DNA of 64,000 nucleotides. Source: Bradyrhizobium sp. JYMT SZCCT0428 (GTDB lineage: Bacteria; Pseudomonadota; Alphaproteobacteria; Rhizobiales; Xanthobacteraceae). Position 1 is the stretch's first letter. Each line of letters begins with the position of its first letter. A program made the position numbers and the translations under genes. The DNA is taken from the NCBI RefSeq assembly GCF_018131075.1, contig NZ_JAFCLS010000018.1, positions 62,001 through 126,000 of the forward strand, in the 5' to 3' direction. Below are positions 44,969 to 53,756 of this stretch, one piece after another. The notes under the pieces were generated by a model, which saw nothing but the letters and a program-made list of their open reading frames with translations, had not been told where the DNA came from and made no database searches.

Positions 44969-45081
44969 CGCCCCGTTTCCGTGTTCGTTGGTGTTGCCGG
45001 AAGAGATAGGCATGGGCGAAGGCCGCGCCATCGGCGGCCGGCAGAAGATTTTTTTGTTTTTATGCGGGTGCTCAACATGAT

Positions 45082-45161
45082 CGTCATTCCGGGATGCGCG
45101 AAGCGCAGACCCGGAATCTCGAGATTCCGGGTTCATCGCTGCGCGATGCCCCGGAATGACG
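45082..45161. repeat. Palindromic repeat, family B
   Basis: CGTCATTCCGGGATGCGCG ... CCCGGAATCTCGAGATTCCGGG ... CCCCGGAATGACGG, nearly the same as 36048-36129 with small changes in the loops. Lies between the monooxygenase and Nudix genes. Confidence 0.88.
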
Positions 45162-45185
45162 GTGAGTGAAACGAGCCGGGAGGCC

Positions 45186-45923
45186 CTACGCCCCCAGCAC
45201 GTCCTTTTGCATCTTGCCGCCGTAGAAATGGAAGAACGGCACCGGTGCGTCGTGGCGCAGCGGGCCGGTGGCAAGGCGGCGGTCGAGTTCGGCGAGCACG
45301 TTCTTGGTCATGGCATGCGCATCGGCGAGCGGTTTGGAGCCGATCTCGACCCAGACCAGCTCTACGAGTTCGGCATCGGCGTGGATCACGCCCTCGACCT
45401 TGTGGGCGATGGCGGATGCGTCGGCAGTGAAGAAGCGGGTGTCGAAACGGCGGACGCGGCCGGGCGGCGTGATCGCGCGTGCAATCAGGAACAGGCTGGA
45501 CGGATCGGGCAGCAGGCCGGCATCCGAGAACGGCTGCCAGGCGCCTTCGAGTTTCACGGGCTTTTCGACTTTGCGGCCGAGGCAGAGACCGGTTTCCTCG
45601 CAGGCTTCACGGATCGCCGCTACCGCCAGCGCACGTGCGCGCGACGGCGCGATCTTCGGGCTGCCCTTGAGCAGATTGGCTTCGAGCTCGCCGGTGATGG
45701 GTGCGGCAACGGGAATGCGGTTGTCAGCCTTGTCGACGCGGCCGCCGGGGAAAACGTACTTGCCAGGCATGAACACCACATTGTCGTGGCGTTTGCCGAC
45801 CAGCACCTTCGGCTTGTCGCCGCTCCGATCGATCAGGATCAGCGTCGCGGCGTCCTTCGGTCGGAAGTAGGGATGGTGATCGGCTTCTTTTCCTTCGACG
45901 ATTGCAGGCGCTGCTTCGGTCAT
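45186..45923 (-). CDS. Nudix hydrolase
   Basis: A 245-aa hydrolase of nucleoside diphosphates linked to another group. The Nudix box (G-x5-E-x7-R-E-U-x-E-E-x-G-U) is split by an insertion: GGRVDKADNR precedes and ALAVAAIREACEETGLCLG carries the catalytic helix. The length and the N-terminal RPKDAATLILIDRSG suggest a NUDT19-like/CoA-diphosphatase relative. No signal peptide. It stands alone, between the family B repeat and a family D repeat. Confidence 0.88.
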   Translation of the reverse strand: MTEAAPAIVEGKEADHHPYFRPKDAATLILIDRSGDKPKVLVGKRHDNVVFMPGKYVFPGGRVDKADNRIPVAAPITGELEANLLKGSPKIAPSRARALAVAAIREACEETGLCLGRKVEKPVKLEGAWQPFSDAGLLPDPSSLFLIARAITPPGRVRRFDTRFFTADASAIAHKVEGVIHADAELVELVWVEIGSKPLADAHAMTKNVLAELDRRLATGPLRHDAPVPFFHFYGGKMQKDVLGA

Positions 45924-45965
45924 TCCATCCCCGTTCAGTCTCTTGTTGTTTTTGGTTTAGGCATT

Positions 45966-46016
45966 GCGTTTTCGAGCGAAGTGGATACCGGTTCGCGTGA
46001 AGAAAACGCGTCAAAA
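45966..46016. repeat. Repeat family D, copy 2 (inverse orientation)
   Basis: GCGTTTTCGAGCGAAGTGGATACCGGTTCGCGTGAAGAAAACGCGTC, the reverse complement of the core in 20690-20780. The outer GCGTTTTC and GAAAACGC arms pair. Lies 8 bp before the DUF983 stop on the same strand. Confidence 0.75.
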
Positions 46017-46023
46017 TAAGACG

Positions 46024-46464
46024 CTAGACGGGAGGAATGTCGCTAGGGGCATTTTCGTCAAAGCCATGCATGCGCAGCGCCCATTGGAAACCGACCACGG
46101 CGCCTTTGACCGGTTGCAGAAGCAACAGCGACGAGAGGAAGGTGAAGGGCAAATAGATCGCCATCTGCAGCCAGATCGCCGGTGAATAATTGGTTTCCAC
46201 CCACAGTACGACCGGTACCACGATGTGGCCGACAATGACGATCACGAGGTAGGCCGGCAAATCATCGGCGCGGTGCGGCGTGTAATCGAGCCCGCAGGTC
46301 TTGCAGTGGTCGTCGACCTTCAGAAACGCCCGAAACAGCTTGCCTTCGCCGCAACGCGGGCAGCGGCACATGAAGCCGCGCTTCATCGCGGTCCAGAGAT
46401 CACGCTTTTCGCCCTTCACGGATTCCCTGGTCCAGACTGTCGTCGCGGGGCTCACCGTTTCCAT
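46024..46464 (-). CDS. DUF983 membrane protein
   Basis: A 146-aa protein with an N-terminal zinc-ribbon-like Cys set (CRCPRCGEGKLF ... HCKTCGLDY) and two to three membrane helices (about 68-88 and 95-125). This is the standard DUF983 layout; function unknown, often linked to respiratory or membrane gene groups. Its ATG lies inside the 3' end of rnr (13-bp overlap), so it is cotranscribed with rnr and probably topA. Confidence 0.9.
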   Translation of the reverse strand: METVSPATTVWTRESVKGEKRDLWTAMKRGFMCRCPRCGEGKLFRAFLKVDDHCKTCGLDYTPHRADDLPAYLVIVIVGHIVVPVVLWVETNYSPAIWLQMAIYLPFTFLSSLLLLQPVKGAVVGFQWALRMHGFDENAPSDIPPV

Positions 46465-48788
46465 GACTTGCCTCTCTTCGATTTGCCGGGCGTGGCTTTG
46501 CCCTTGCGATCCTTCGGATGCGGGCTACGGCCCGGACGCGTCTTCGATGGCGTGACCGGGGCTTTTGAACCTTCGCGGCGGCCGCCCTGTTTTCTGCCGC
46601 GCGGAATGACCTTGCCTTCAGATAGTAACTCGAACCGCAGCGCGCCAGCTACTGGTGCTGCTTCTACCAGACGTACGTCGACAACGTCCCCCAGCCGGTG
46701 CATGGCACCGCTGCGTGAGCCGACGAGCGCGTGCCGCGTCTCGTCATAGTTGAAATATTCTGTTCCGAGCGTGCGGATCGGGATCAGCCCGTCGGCGCCG
46801 GTATCAGACAACTTCACGAACAGCCCGGCGCGGGTAACGCCGGAAATGCGGCCCTGGAACGTCGCGCCGATGCGATCGGCGAGGAAATGCGCGATCAGTC
46901 GGTCGGCGGTCTCGCGTTCGGCCTTCATGGCGCGGCGTTCGGTGACCGATATCTGTGCGGCGACTTCGCTCAGCGTTTCCAGCGTTTCGGTGTCCGGCAG
47001 CGCGCCTTCGCCGAGGCCGAGCGCGCGGATCAGCGCGCGATGCACGATCAGATCGGCATATCGCCTGATCGGCGAGGTGAAATGCGCATAGCGCCGCAGG
47101 TTGAGGCCGAAATGGCCGTAATTCTCGGCGGAATATTCCGCCTGCGCCTGCGAGCGCAGCACCACTTCATTGACCAGCGGCTCATAATCCTCGCCGCGGA
47201 CCTGGCCCAGCACGCGATTGAACAAAGCAGGGCGCAATGCGCCGGCTTTCGCAAATGGCAGGTCGAGCGTTTTCAAAAATTCCTGGAGGTTATGGACCTT
47301 CTCCTGGCTTGGCTCGTCATGCACGCGGTAGATCAGCGGCAGCGCCTTCTTCTCCAGCATTTCGGCGGCGGCGACATTGGCGAGGATCATGAACTCCTCG
47401 ATCAGCCGGTGCGCATCCAGCCGCTCCGGCACGATGACGCGATCGACGGTGCCGTCAGGCTTGAGCAGGATTTTTCGTTCCGGCAAATCCAGGTCCAGCG
47501 GATCGCGTTCGTCGCGCGCCAGTTTTACCAATGCATACGCCGCATAGAGCGGTTTGAGGATCGGTTCGAACAGGGGACTAGTCGTATCGTCGGGGCGGCC
47601 GTCGATCGCGGCCTGCGCCTGCGCATAGTTCAGCTTGGCGGCCGAGCGCATCAGCAGGCGATGAAAGCTGTGCGAGCGCTTGCGGCCGTCAGGGCCGATC
47701 ACCATCCGCACCGCGAGCGCGCCGCGCGGCTCGCCCGGCACCAGCGAGCACAGATCGTTGGAGATGCGCTCGGGCAGCATCGGCACCACGCGGTCCGGGA
47801 AATACACCGAGTTGCCACGCGTCAGCGCGTCGCGATCGAGCGCCGAGCCTGGCCGCACATAGAACGCGACATCGGCGATGGCGACATGGACGATGTAGCC
47901 GCCCTTGTTGTTCGGATCGTCATCGGGCGCGGCATGGACCGCGTCGTCATGGTCCTTGGCGTCGGGGGGATCGATGGTCACGAGCGGCAGCTCGCGCCAG
48001 TCCTCGCGGCCCTTCAAAATTGCCGGCTTTGCGTCCTCGGCTTCGCGCAATGCTGATGGGGTGAAGGCCTGCGGAATATCGTGGGCGTGGATCGCGATCA
48101 GGCTGACCGCTTTCTCGGTTGCGAGCGAGCCGAGCCGCTCCTTTACCTTGCCCGACGCCAGCCCGTAGCCGCGCGTGCGCACCAGATCGACGCTGATGAG
48201 GTCGCCATCCTCGGCGCCGCCGGTATCTGAGCTTGCGATGTTCAACTCGCGCCCGGCCTGCTTCTTGTCGACAGGGATCATCCTTCCGCCGCCATTGGGC
48301 AGCTTCCGAAAAATGCCGAGCAGGCGGGTGCGGGCGTGGTCGATGACCTTGATGACGCGTCCGCGATAGGGCGTGCCAGCGGTGTCGTCGGTCTTCTCGA
48401 CGCGCAGCAGCGCCCGGTCGCCGACCCCGGCGGCGGTGCCCGGCTGCGGGCGGCGCGGGACGTGAATGCGGATCTTCGGTGCCGCGCCAAACTCCTCTTC
48501 ATCCCATTCGGTTGGCGTGGCGAGCAGTTCGCCGTCGGTATCGCGGCCGGTGATATCGGCCATCACGGTCGGCGGCAGGGCGGCGGGCTCGAGAACCTTG
48601 CGGCCGCGCTTGGCGATGGTGCCTTCGTCAGCGAGTTCGCGCAGGATTCGCTTCAGCTCGACGCGGTCGGCATTCTTCAGACCGAACTCGCGGGCGATCT
48701 CGCGGGTGCCGATCTTGCCTGGATTCGCACGGATGAAGGCAACGATGGCGTCCCGGGCCGGAAAGCCATTGTCGTGTTTTCTCTTCAC
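46452..48788 (-). CDS. rnr: Ribonuclease R
   Basis: A 778-aa 3'-to-5' exoribonuclease of the RNB family. A winged-helix N terminus (about 8-70), cold-shock domains (about 90-230), RNB catalytic domain (DPPDAKDHDDAVH, the four-Asp motif near residue 275-285) and S1 domain (about 640-720) are in order. A Lys/Arg-rich tail follows. It degrades structured RNA and takes part in trans-translation. The start abuts the topA stop with no gap; DUF983 overlaps its 3' end. Confidence 0.96.
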   Translation of the reverse strand: MKRKHDNGFPARDAIVAFIRANPGKIGTREIAREFGLKNADRVELKRILRELADEGTIAKRGRKVLEPAALPPTVMADITGRDTDGELLATPTEWDEEEFGAAPKIRIHVPRRPQPGTAAGVGDRALLRVEKTDDTAGTPYRGRVIKVIDHARTRLLGIFRKLPNGGGRMIPVDKKQAGRELNIASSDTGGAEDGDLISVDLVRTRGYGLASGKVKERLGSLATEKAVSLIAIHAHDIPQAFTPSALREAEDAKPAILKGREDWRELPLVTIDPPDAKDHDDAVHAAPDDDPNNKGGYIVHVAIADVAFYVRPGSALDRDALTRGNSVYFPDRVVPMLPERISNDLCSLVPGEPRGALAVRMVIGPDGRKRSHSFHRLLMRSAAKLNYAQAQAAIDGRPDDTTSPLFEPILKPLYAAYALVKLARDERDPLDLDLPERKILLKPDGTVDRVIVPERLDAHRLIEEFMILANVAAAEMLEKKALPLIYRVHDEPSQEKVHNLQEFLKTLDLPFAKAGALRPALFNRVLGQVRGEDYEPLVNEVVLRSQAQAEYSAENYGHFGLNLRRYAHFTSPIRRYADLIVHRALIRALGLGEGALPDTETLETLSEVAAQISVTERRAMKAERETADRLIAHFLADRIGATFQGRISGVTRAGLFVKLSDTGADGLIPIRTLGTEYFNYDETRHALVGSRSGAMHRLGDVVDVRLVEAAPVAGALRFELLSEGKVIPRGRKQGGRREGSKAPVTPSKTRPGRSPHPKDRKGKATPGKSKRGKSWKR

Positions 48789-51548
48789 TTATCCCCGGGC
48801 CTTGCCCGCGCTCTTTTTCGCAGGCGTTTTGGGTGCTGCTGCAGGCTTTGCTGCTGAGGTCTTTGCCGCCGACGCGACCGGCGCGCGCGCCTTGCTGACG
48901 GCTTCCGATTTCGGTTTCGCCGGGGCCTTCTTCACCGCGGCCTTCTTGGCGGGTTTTGGCGCGTCTGGATCAACGGGCGCCTTGGCCTTGGCGGCCTTCT
49001 TCGGTGCGGCTTTCTTGGCGCCACGCTTCGGCTTGCCGCCGCCCTTGGCGGCGCGTTCGTCGATCAGCGCGATGGCTTCGGCGAGCGTAATCGTATCCGG
49101 CGTCTTGTCGCTCGGGATGGTGGCGTTGACGCCGCCGGCGGTCACGTAAGCGCCGTAGCGGCCGTTCTTCACGGCGACACCGCCCAGACTCGGGTGCTCA
49201 CCGATCGGCCTGCCCGGATCGGCGCCGAAGCGGCGGCCGCTCGGACCCTTCAAGATCTTTTCGGCGATCAGCGTCACCGCGCGATTGAGGCCGATGTCGA
49301 ACACCTCGTCGCCGGCCTCCAGGCTCGCATAGGTCTTTTCATGGCGCACGAACGGACCGAAGCGGCCGATGCCGGCGGTGATCGGCTCGCCAGTCTCGGG
49401 ATGCTTGCCGATCTCGCGCGGCAACGACAGCAGTTTTAGCGCAAGCTCAAGCTCCATATCGCCGGGCGAGGAGCCTTTCGGAATACCGGCGCGCTTGGGC
49501 TTTTCGCCCTCGGCATAATCCTTCTGCTCGCCGAGCTGGATATAGGGACCGAAGCGTCCGGCCTTCACCGTGACGTCGAGATCGGTCTCGGGATCCTTGC
49601 CGAGGACGCGGTCGGCGCTGGCCTCGCTGTCAGCGGCAAGCGGACGGGTGTGACGGCATTCCGGATAATTCGAGCAGCCGACAAAGGCGCCGAACTTTCC
49701 AGCCTTCAGGTTGAGCCTGCCGGTGCCGCAGGTCGGGCACTGCCGGACATCGCCTCCGTCAGCGCGAGGCGGATAGATGTGCGGGCCCAGCATGTCGTCG
49801 AGCGCATCGAGCACCTCAGAGACGCGAATATCCTTGATGTCGCTGACTGCACCGGCGAAACCGGTCCAGAATTCCTTCAGCACATCCTGCCAGGAAATCT
49901 CGTTGTTGGAGATGCGGTCGAGCTGTTCTTCCAGATTGGCGGTGAAGTCATACTCTACATAGCGCGCGAAGAAGTTTTCCAGGAACGCGACCACGACGCG
50001 GCCCTTGTCTTCGCCATGCAATCGTTTCTTCTCGAGCTTGACGTAGCCGCGGTCCTTCAGGACCTGCAGGATGGAAGCGTAGGTCGAGGGCCGGCCGATG
50101 CCGAGTTCTTCCATCCGCTTGACCAGCGACGCTTCGGAGAAGCGCGGCGGCGGTTCAGTGAAATGCTGGGTGACGGCGAGATCCTGCCGCTTCAACGCTT
50201 CGCCCTCGCTCATTGCGGGGAGGCGACGGGAATCCTCGTCTTCCTCGTCGTCGCGGCCTTCCTGATAGAGGGCGAGGAAACCGTCGAACTTCACGACCTG
50301 GCCGCTGGCGCGCAGGTCCAGCACGCGTGAGCCAGCCTTGGCCGCGATATCGACGGTGGTGCGTTCCAGTTCGGCGGATTCCATCTGGCTCGCGATGGTG
50401 CGGATCCAGATCAGCTCATAGAGCTTGGCCTGATCGGTATCGAGACGCCGGCGCATTTCGGCCGGACGGCGCGACATATCGGTCGGGCGAATCGCTTCAT
50501 GCGCTTCCTGCGCGTTCTTGGCCTTGCTGACATACTGGCGCGGCGCGTCCGGGACATAGGCGTTGCCGTAATCCTCGCCGATCACCTTGCGGGCCTGGGT
50601 AATGGCCGAGCCGTCGATCTGCACGCCGTCGGTACGCATATAGGTGATGAGACCGGTGGTCTCGCCGCCGATATCGATGCCTTCATACAGGCGCTGCGCG
50701 ATCCGCATCGTATGCGCCGGCGCGAAGCCGAGCTTGCGGCTGGCTTCCTGCTGCAGCGTCGAGGTGGTGAAGGGGGCCTGCGGATTGCGGCGGGCGGGTT
50801 TTGCTTCGACGGTCGAGACCGTGAAGTTGGCGGCCTCGATCGCTTTTTTGAGGTCTTCGGCTTCGGCGCCGGTGCCGATGTCGAGGCGCTGGATCTTCTT
50901 GCCGTCGGCGCCGACCAGCCGCGCTTCGAACGTGTCGCCGCGCGGCGTCGTCAAGGTGGCCACCAGCGACCAGTATTCGCGGGGCACGAATTTTTCGATT
51001 TCAAGTTCGCGGTCGCAAACCAGCCGCAACGCCACCGACTGCACGCGGCCGGCCGAGCGGGCGCCCGGCAGTTTGCGCCACAGCACCGGCGACAGCGTGA
51101 AGCCGACCAGATAGTCCAGCGCGCGGCGCGCCATATAGGCGTCGACCAGCGCGCCATCGATCTGGCGCGGCGACTTCATCGCATCGGTCACCGCCTGCTT
51201 GGTGATGGCGTTGAACACCACGCGCTCGATCTTGTGATCCTTGATCGCGCGCTTCTCTTTCAGGACTTCGAGCACGTGCCAGGAGATCGCTTCGCCCTCG
51301 CGATCAGGGTCGGTTGCGAGAATCAGTCGGTCGGCGCCCTTCAGGGCCTTGGCGATATCGTTGAGCCGGCCGGCCGCCTTGGGGTCGATCTCCCAGATCA
51401 TCTGAAAATTTGCGTCCGGATCGACCGATCCGTTCTTGGCGGGGAGGTCGCGAACATGGCCGAACGAGGCCAGAACCTCGTAGGAGGCGCCCAAATATTT
51501 GTTGATCGTCTTGGCTTTCGCCGGCGACTCCACAATGACGATATTCAT
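48789..51548 (-). CDS. topA: DNA topoisomerase I
   Basis: A 919-aa type IA topoisomerase that relaxes negative supercoils. A Toprim domain (IVESPAKAKTINKYLG at the start) is followed by the active-site Tyr in GLITYMRTDG. Four-Cys zinc ribbon CPTCGTGRLN ... CSNYPEC (about 600-625) follows, then repeats GRFGPYIQ, GRFGPFVRH and GRYGAYVTA. The last 90 residues are an Ala/Lys/Pro-rich tail that probably binds nucleic acid. First gene of a leftward topA-rnr-DUF983 operon; dprA and topA are not adjacent here. Confidence 0.97.
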   Translation of the reverse strand: MNIVIVESPAKAKTINKYLGASYEVLASFGHVRDLPAKNGSVDPDANFQMIWEIDPKAAGRLNDIAKALKGADRLILATDPDREGEAISWHVLEVLKEKRAIKDHKIERVVFNAITKQAVTDAMKSPRQIDGALVDAYMARRALDYLVGFTLSPVLWRKLPGARSAGRVQSVALRLVCDRELEIEKFVPREYWSLVATLTTPRGDTFEARLVGADGKKIQRLDIGTGAEAEDLKKAIEAANFTVSTVEAKPARRNPQAPFTTSTLQQEASRKLGFAPAHTMRIAQRLYEGIDIGGETTGLITYMRTDGVQIDGSAITQARKVIGEDYGNAYVPDAPRQYVSKAKNAQEAHEAIRPTDMSRRPAEMRRRLDTDQAKLYELIWIRTIASQMESAELERTTVDIAAKAGSRVLDLRASGQVVKFDGFLALYQEGRDDEEDEDSRRLPAMSEGEALKRQDLAVTQHFTEPPPRFSEASLVKRMEELGIGRPSTYASILQVLKDRGYVKLEKKRLHGEDKGRVVVAFLENFFARYVEYDFTANLEEQLDRISNNEISWQDVLKEFWTGFAGAVSDIKDIRVSEVLDALDDMLGPHIYPPRADGGDVRQCPTCGTGRLNLKAGKFGAFVGCSNYPECRHTRPLAADSEASADRVLGKDPETDLDVTVKAGRFGPYIQLGEQKDYAEGEKPKRAGIPKGSSPGDMELELALKLLSLPREIGKHPETGEPITAGIGRFGPFVRHEKTYASLEAGDEVFDIGLNRAVTLIAEKILKGPSGRRFGADPGRPIGEHPSLGGVAVKNGRYGAYVTAGGVNATIPSDKTPDTITLAEAIALIDERAAKGGGKPKRGAKKAAPKKAAKAKAPVDPDAPKPAKKAAVKKAPAKPKSEAVSKARAPVASAAKTSAAKPAAAPKTPAKKSAGKARG

Positions 51549-51787
51549 GTCATTCCAATGGCTTACGGGAAAAGATTAAGGCCGGTTCCGCGAGACTCGC
51601 GGCCGCCGTTTCGACCCGAACATGGGTGGTGAGGCGGCCCCTGTCAAATCGACAGATATTGAGTGGGGGCCGGAAAGGGGTCTTGGACGTCCGGACTTAT
51701 ATACAGGAAGTTGCGGATTGCGCCCTAGAGTTGCGCCCGCAAAGAGGTTATTTCTCGTCCATATTATATGGGATTGGGTCATTTTAT

Positions 51788-52030
51788 TTGAGCAAGGCAG
51801 GGGGCGGCCGGAAGCGCACCGCTTCGGGCGGTAATCGGCGATATCAAGCGGTTGAATCAGGCGAGGAGGGCGGCCCCGACGAGGCCGTGGCCTTCATCGC
51901 GGAGACCGTTGCCGAATTGACAAAACTCGCCGAGCGCCACCGGCTTGAGGTCCTCAGCCATTTGCTCGGGATGGCGCTGCTGGAAGCCCAGGAGCACCTG
52001 CGGCTGCGGAGCAAGCGCAAGCTGTCGTAG
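51788..52030 (+). CDS. Small helical protein of unknown function
   Basis: An 80-aa product whose C-terminal 45 residues (AVAFIAETVAELTKLAERHRLEVLSHLLGMALLEAQEHL) form a well-kept amphipathic helix pair. I recall similar short proteins in Bradyrhizobium, with no function. Start uncertain: TTG 51788 is chosen because the N-terminal part from 51626 looks non-coding, but no strong ribosome site is seen. Divergent from topA; convergent with the HxlR gene. Confidence 0.55.
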   Translation: MSKAGGGRKRTASGGNRRYQAVESGEEGGPDEAVAFIAETVAELTKLAERHRLEVLSHLLGMALLEAQEHLRLRSKRKLS

Positions 52031-52043
52031 GCGGCGCGTCCGT

Positions 52044-52529
52044 TCAGGCCGAAATAGACCTGAGTTTCCGTGATGGCTTGGTGTCCGGGCGCGGTTTGAG
52101 CGCCGTATCGGCCGCGGTCAATAGCCGCCCATCTTGCGAATGGAGTTCGAGCTTGCGAACGGGGCGGCCCTTTTCCTTGTCGACCAGGATGGTCGTGATT
52201 TCCTCGGGATGGTCGTCGAATTCCTCGCTCCACTGGCGCAGAGCTACCAGGATCGGAAACACGCCGCGGCCTTTCGGCGTCAAAAGATATTCCTGATAGG
52301 CGCTGCCATCGGAGGCGGGAGCCAGCTTGAGAATGCCCTGATCGACCAGCGCGCGCAGGCGCACGGTGAGGATGTTTTTGGCGAGCCCGAGACTTTTCTG
52401 AAATTCGCCGAAGCGGCGGCTTCCGAACAGCGCCTCGCGGATGATCAGCAGCGACCACCAGTCGCCGATCGCGTCCAGCGAGCGCGCGATCGGGCAATCG
52501 TCCTTGTCAAAACTCGTCCGTTTCACCAT
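52044..52529 (-). CDS. HxlR-family transcriptional regulator
   Basis: A 161-aa winged-helix regulator. CPIARSLDAIGDWWSLLIIREALFGSRRFGEFQKSLGLAKNILTVRLRALVDQGIL is the HxlR DNA-binding core, with the conserved Cys near the N terminus (Cys12) that senses electrophiles or redox change in relatives such as HypR/QorR. Divergent from an SDR gene, with a 55-bp dyad covering the whole space between, its probable operator. Confidence 0.93.
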   Translation of the reverse strand: MVKRTSFDKDDCPIARSLDAIGDWWSLLIIREALFGSRRFGEFQKSLGLAKNILTVRLRALVDQGILKLAPASDGSAYQEYLLTPKGRGVFPILVALRQWSEEFDDHPEEITTILVDKEKGRPVRKLELHSQDGRLLTAADTALKPRPDTKPSRKLRSISA

Positions 52530-52559
52530 GGCAGTCTCCGGATGACATCACGGCTTTGT

Positions 52560-52614
52560 GGTTGCATTATAAAACCAGATGATCTAGAAAGCAATCTAGT
52601 TTAATAATGCAACC
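52560..52614. promoter_or_regulatory. 55-bp inverted repeat between hxlR and SDR genes
   Basis: Arms of 21 bp (52560-52580 and 52594-52614) match with two mismatches: GGTTGCATTAT..AAAC.AGAT and its complement. The 13-bp centre contains TCTAGA. It fills the divergent promoter, and the AT-rich arms contrast with the GC-rich genome. It is a strong candidate for two HxlR-dimer sites. Confidence 0.8.
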
Positions 52615-52627
52615 ATCGGAGGCTCCC

Positions 52628-53401
52628 GTGAGACTGGCGAACAAGACGGCGTTCATTACTGGCGGAAACAGCGGCATCGGACTTGCGACCGCCAAGCTGT
52701 TCGTGGCGGAGGGGGCGCGGGTCGCCATCACCGGGCGCAACAAGGAGACGCTGGAGGCGGCTGCCAAAGAACTCGGGCCAAATGCGCTTGCGATCGTCGC
52801 CGACGCCACCGACATCGCCGCCACCGAGGCTGCGATCAAGCAGGCGGTTGGGAAATTCGGCAAGCTCGACGTCATCTTCGCCAATGCCGGCATTGCCGGT
52901 GGCACGCCGCTTGGATCAGCCACGCTTGAGACCTTTGAGAAGGTCATCAGCACCAACATCACGGCGGTGTTCTTCACCGTGCAGGCCGCGGTGCCGCATC
53001 TCAACGACGGCGCCTCCATCATCCTGAACGGCTCGGTGATTTCGGTGCTCGGCAATCCCGGCTATTCCGCCTACGCGGCAAGCAAGGCCGGCGTGCGCGC
53101 GATGGCGCGGGTGATGGCGTCCGAACTGTCGCCGCGCAATATCCGCGTCAACGTGGTCTCGCCGGGTGCGATCCGAACCCCGATCTGGGGCGCGGCACTG
53201 GCGACCCCCGAAGCCGAAAAGGCGTTCGAGCAGCGCATCGGCGCCACCACGCCGCTCGGCCGCATCGGTGAACCCGATCATATTTCGAAGACGGTGCTGT
53301 TCCTGGCCTCCGACGATGCCGCGCATATCCAGGGGCAGGAATTGTTCGTCGACGGGGGTGCTACGGCTTCGCCAAGTGGCGCGCCGATTTATCGGGGCTG
53401 A
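52628..53401 (+). CDS. Short-chain dehydrogenase/reductase
   Basis: A 257-aa SDR. The cofactor motif is TGGNSGIG (about residues 10-17), NAGIAGG is the structural motif, and the catalytic set is S (about 138), then YAASK (about 152-156). It oxidises or reduces an alcohol/ketone with NAD(P)H. GTG 52628 has GGAGG 8 bases upstream; ATG 52607 lies inside the right arm of the operator. Divergent from the HxlR regulator that probably controls it. Confidence 0.92.
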   Translation: MRLANKTAFITGGNSGIGLATAKLFVAEGARVAITGRNKETLEAAAKELGPNALAIVADATDIAATEAAIKQAVGKFGKLDVIFANAGIAGGTPLGSATLETFEKVISTNITAVFFTVQAAVPHLNDGASIILNGSVISVLGNPGYSAYAASKAGVRAMARVMASELSPRNIRVNVVSPGAIRTPIWGAALATPEAEKAFEQRIGATTPLGRIGEPDHISKTVLFLASDDAAHIQGQELFVDGGATASPSGAPIYRG

Positions 53402-53563
53402 GGCAATCCCAGCAATATCGAGGCCGGCCGGCGGGACGCTGGCCGGCTCACGCCCTGCGGCGGATTGGCGCTGAGCCAGAACGCGCATTGAACCATGCGT
53501 GCAACTGCTTGAGATTTCGAGGATAGTAGCTTTGTAGACAACCATGAACCGGTGAGCCCAGTC

Positions 53564-53704
53564 GTGCCGAAGACCACTGGCATCTCCTCGACCCCGGCGG
53601 AAAATTCGGACACCGCGCAATTCGTTTCAGTCGCGCTGTTTTCGGGTGTCGGTCTGCTGTTCTCCCTGATTGTCGTTATCCTCCGCATCAACGGCGTTTT
53701 CTGA
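53564..53704 (+). CDS. Small single-span membrane protein (46 aa)
   Basis: A 46-codon ORF on the plus strand between the SDR and azoreductase genes. The first 20 residues are polar (PKTTGISSTPAENSDTAQ), then one hydrophobic helix (FVSVALFSGVGLLFSLIVVI) and LRINGVF at the end. GTG 53564 has GGTGAG 9 bases upstream; GTG 53552 is an alternative in the same frame. No family is recognised, but the layout is like many short membrane proteins in this group. Confidence 0.55.
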   Translation: MPKTTGISSTPAENSDTAQFVSVALFSGVGLLFSLIVVILRINGVF

Positions 53705-53756
53705 TTGGAGCGGCTGCCGTCACTCGCATGGTGACGGCAACCGCTCGCGCATCAAC

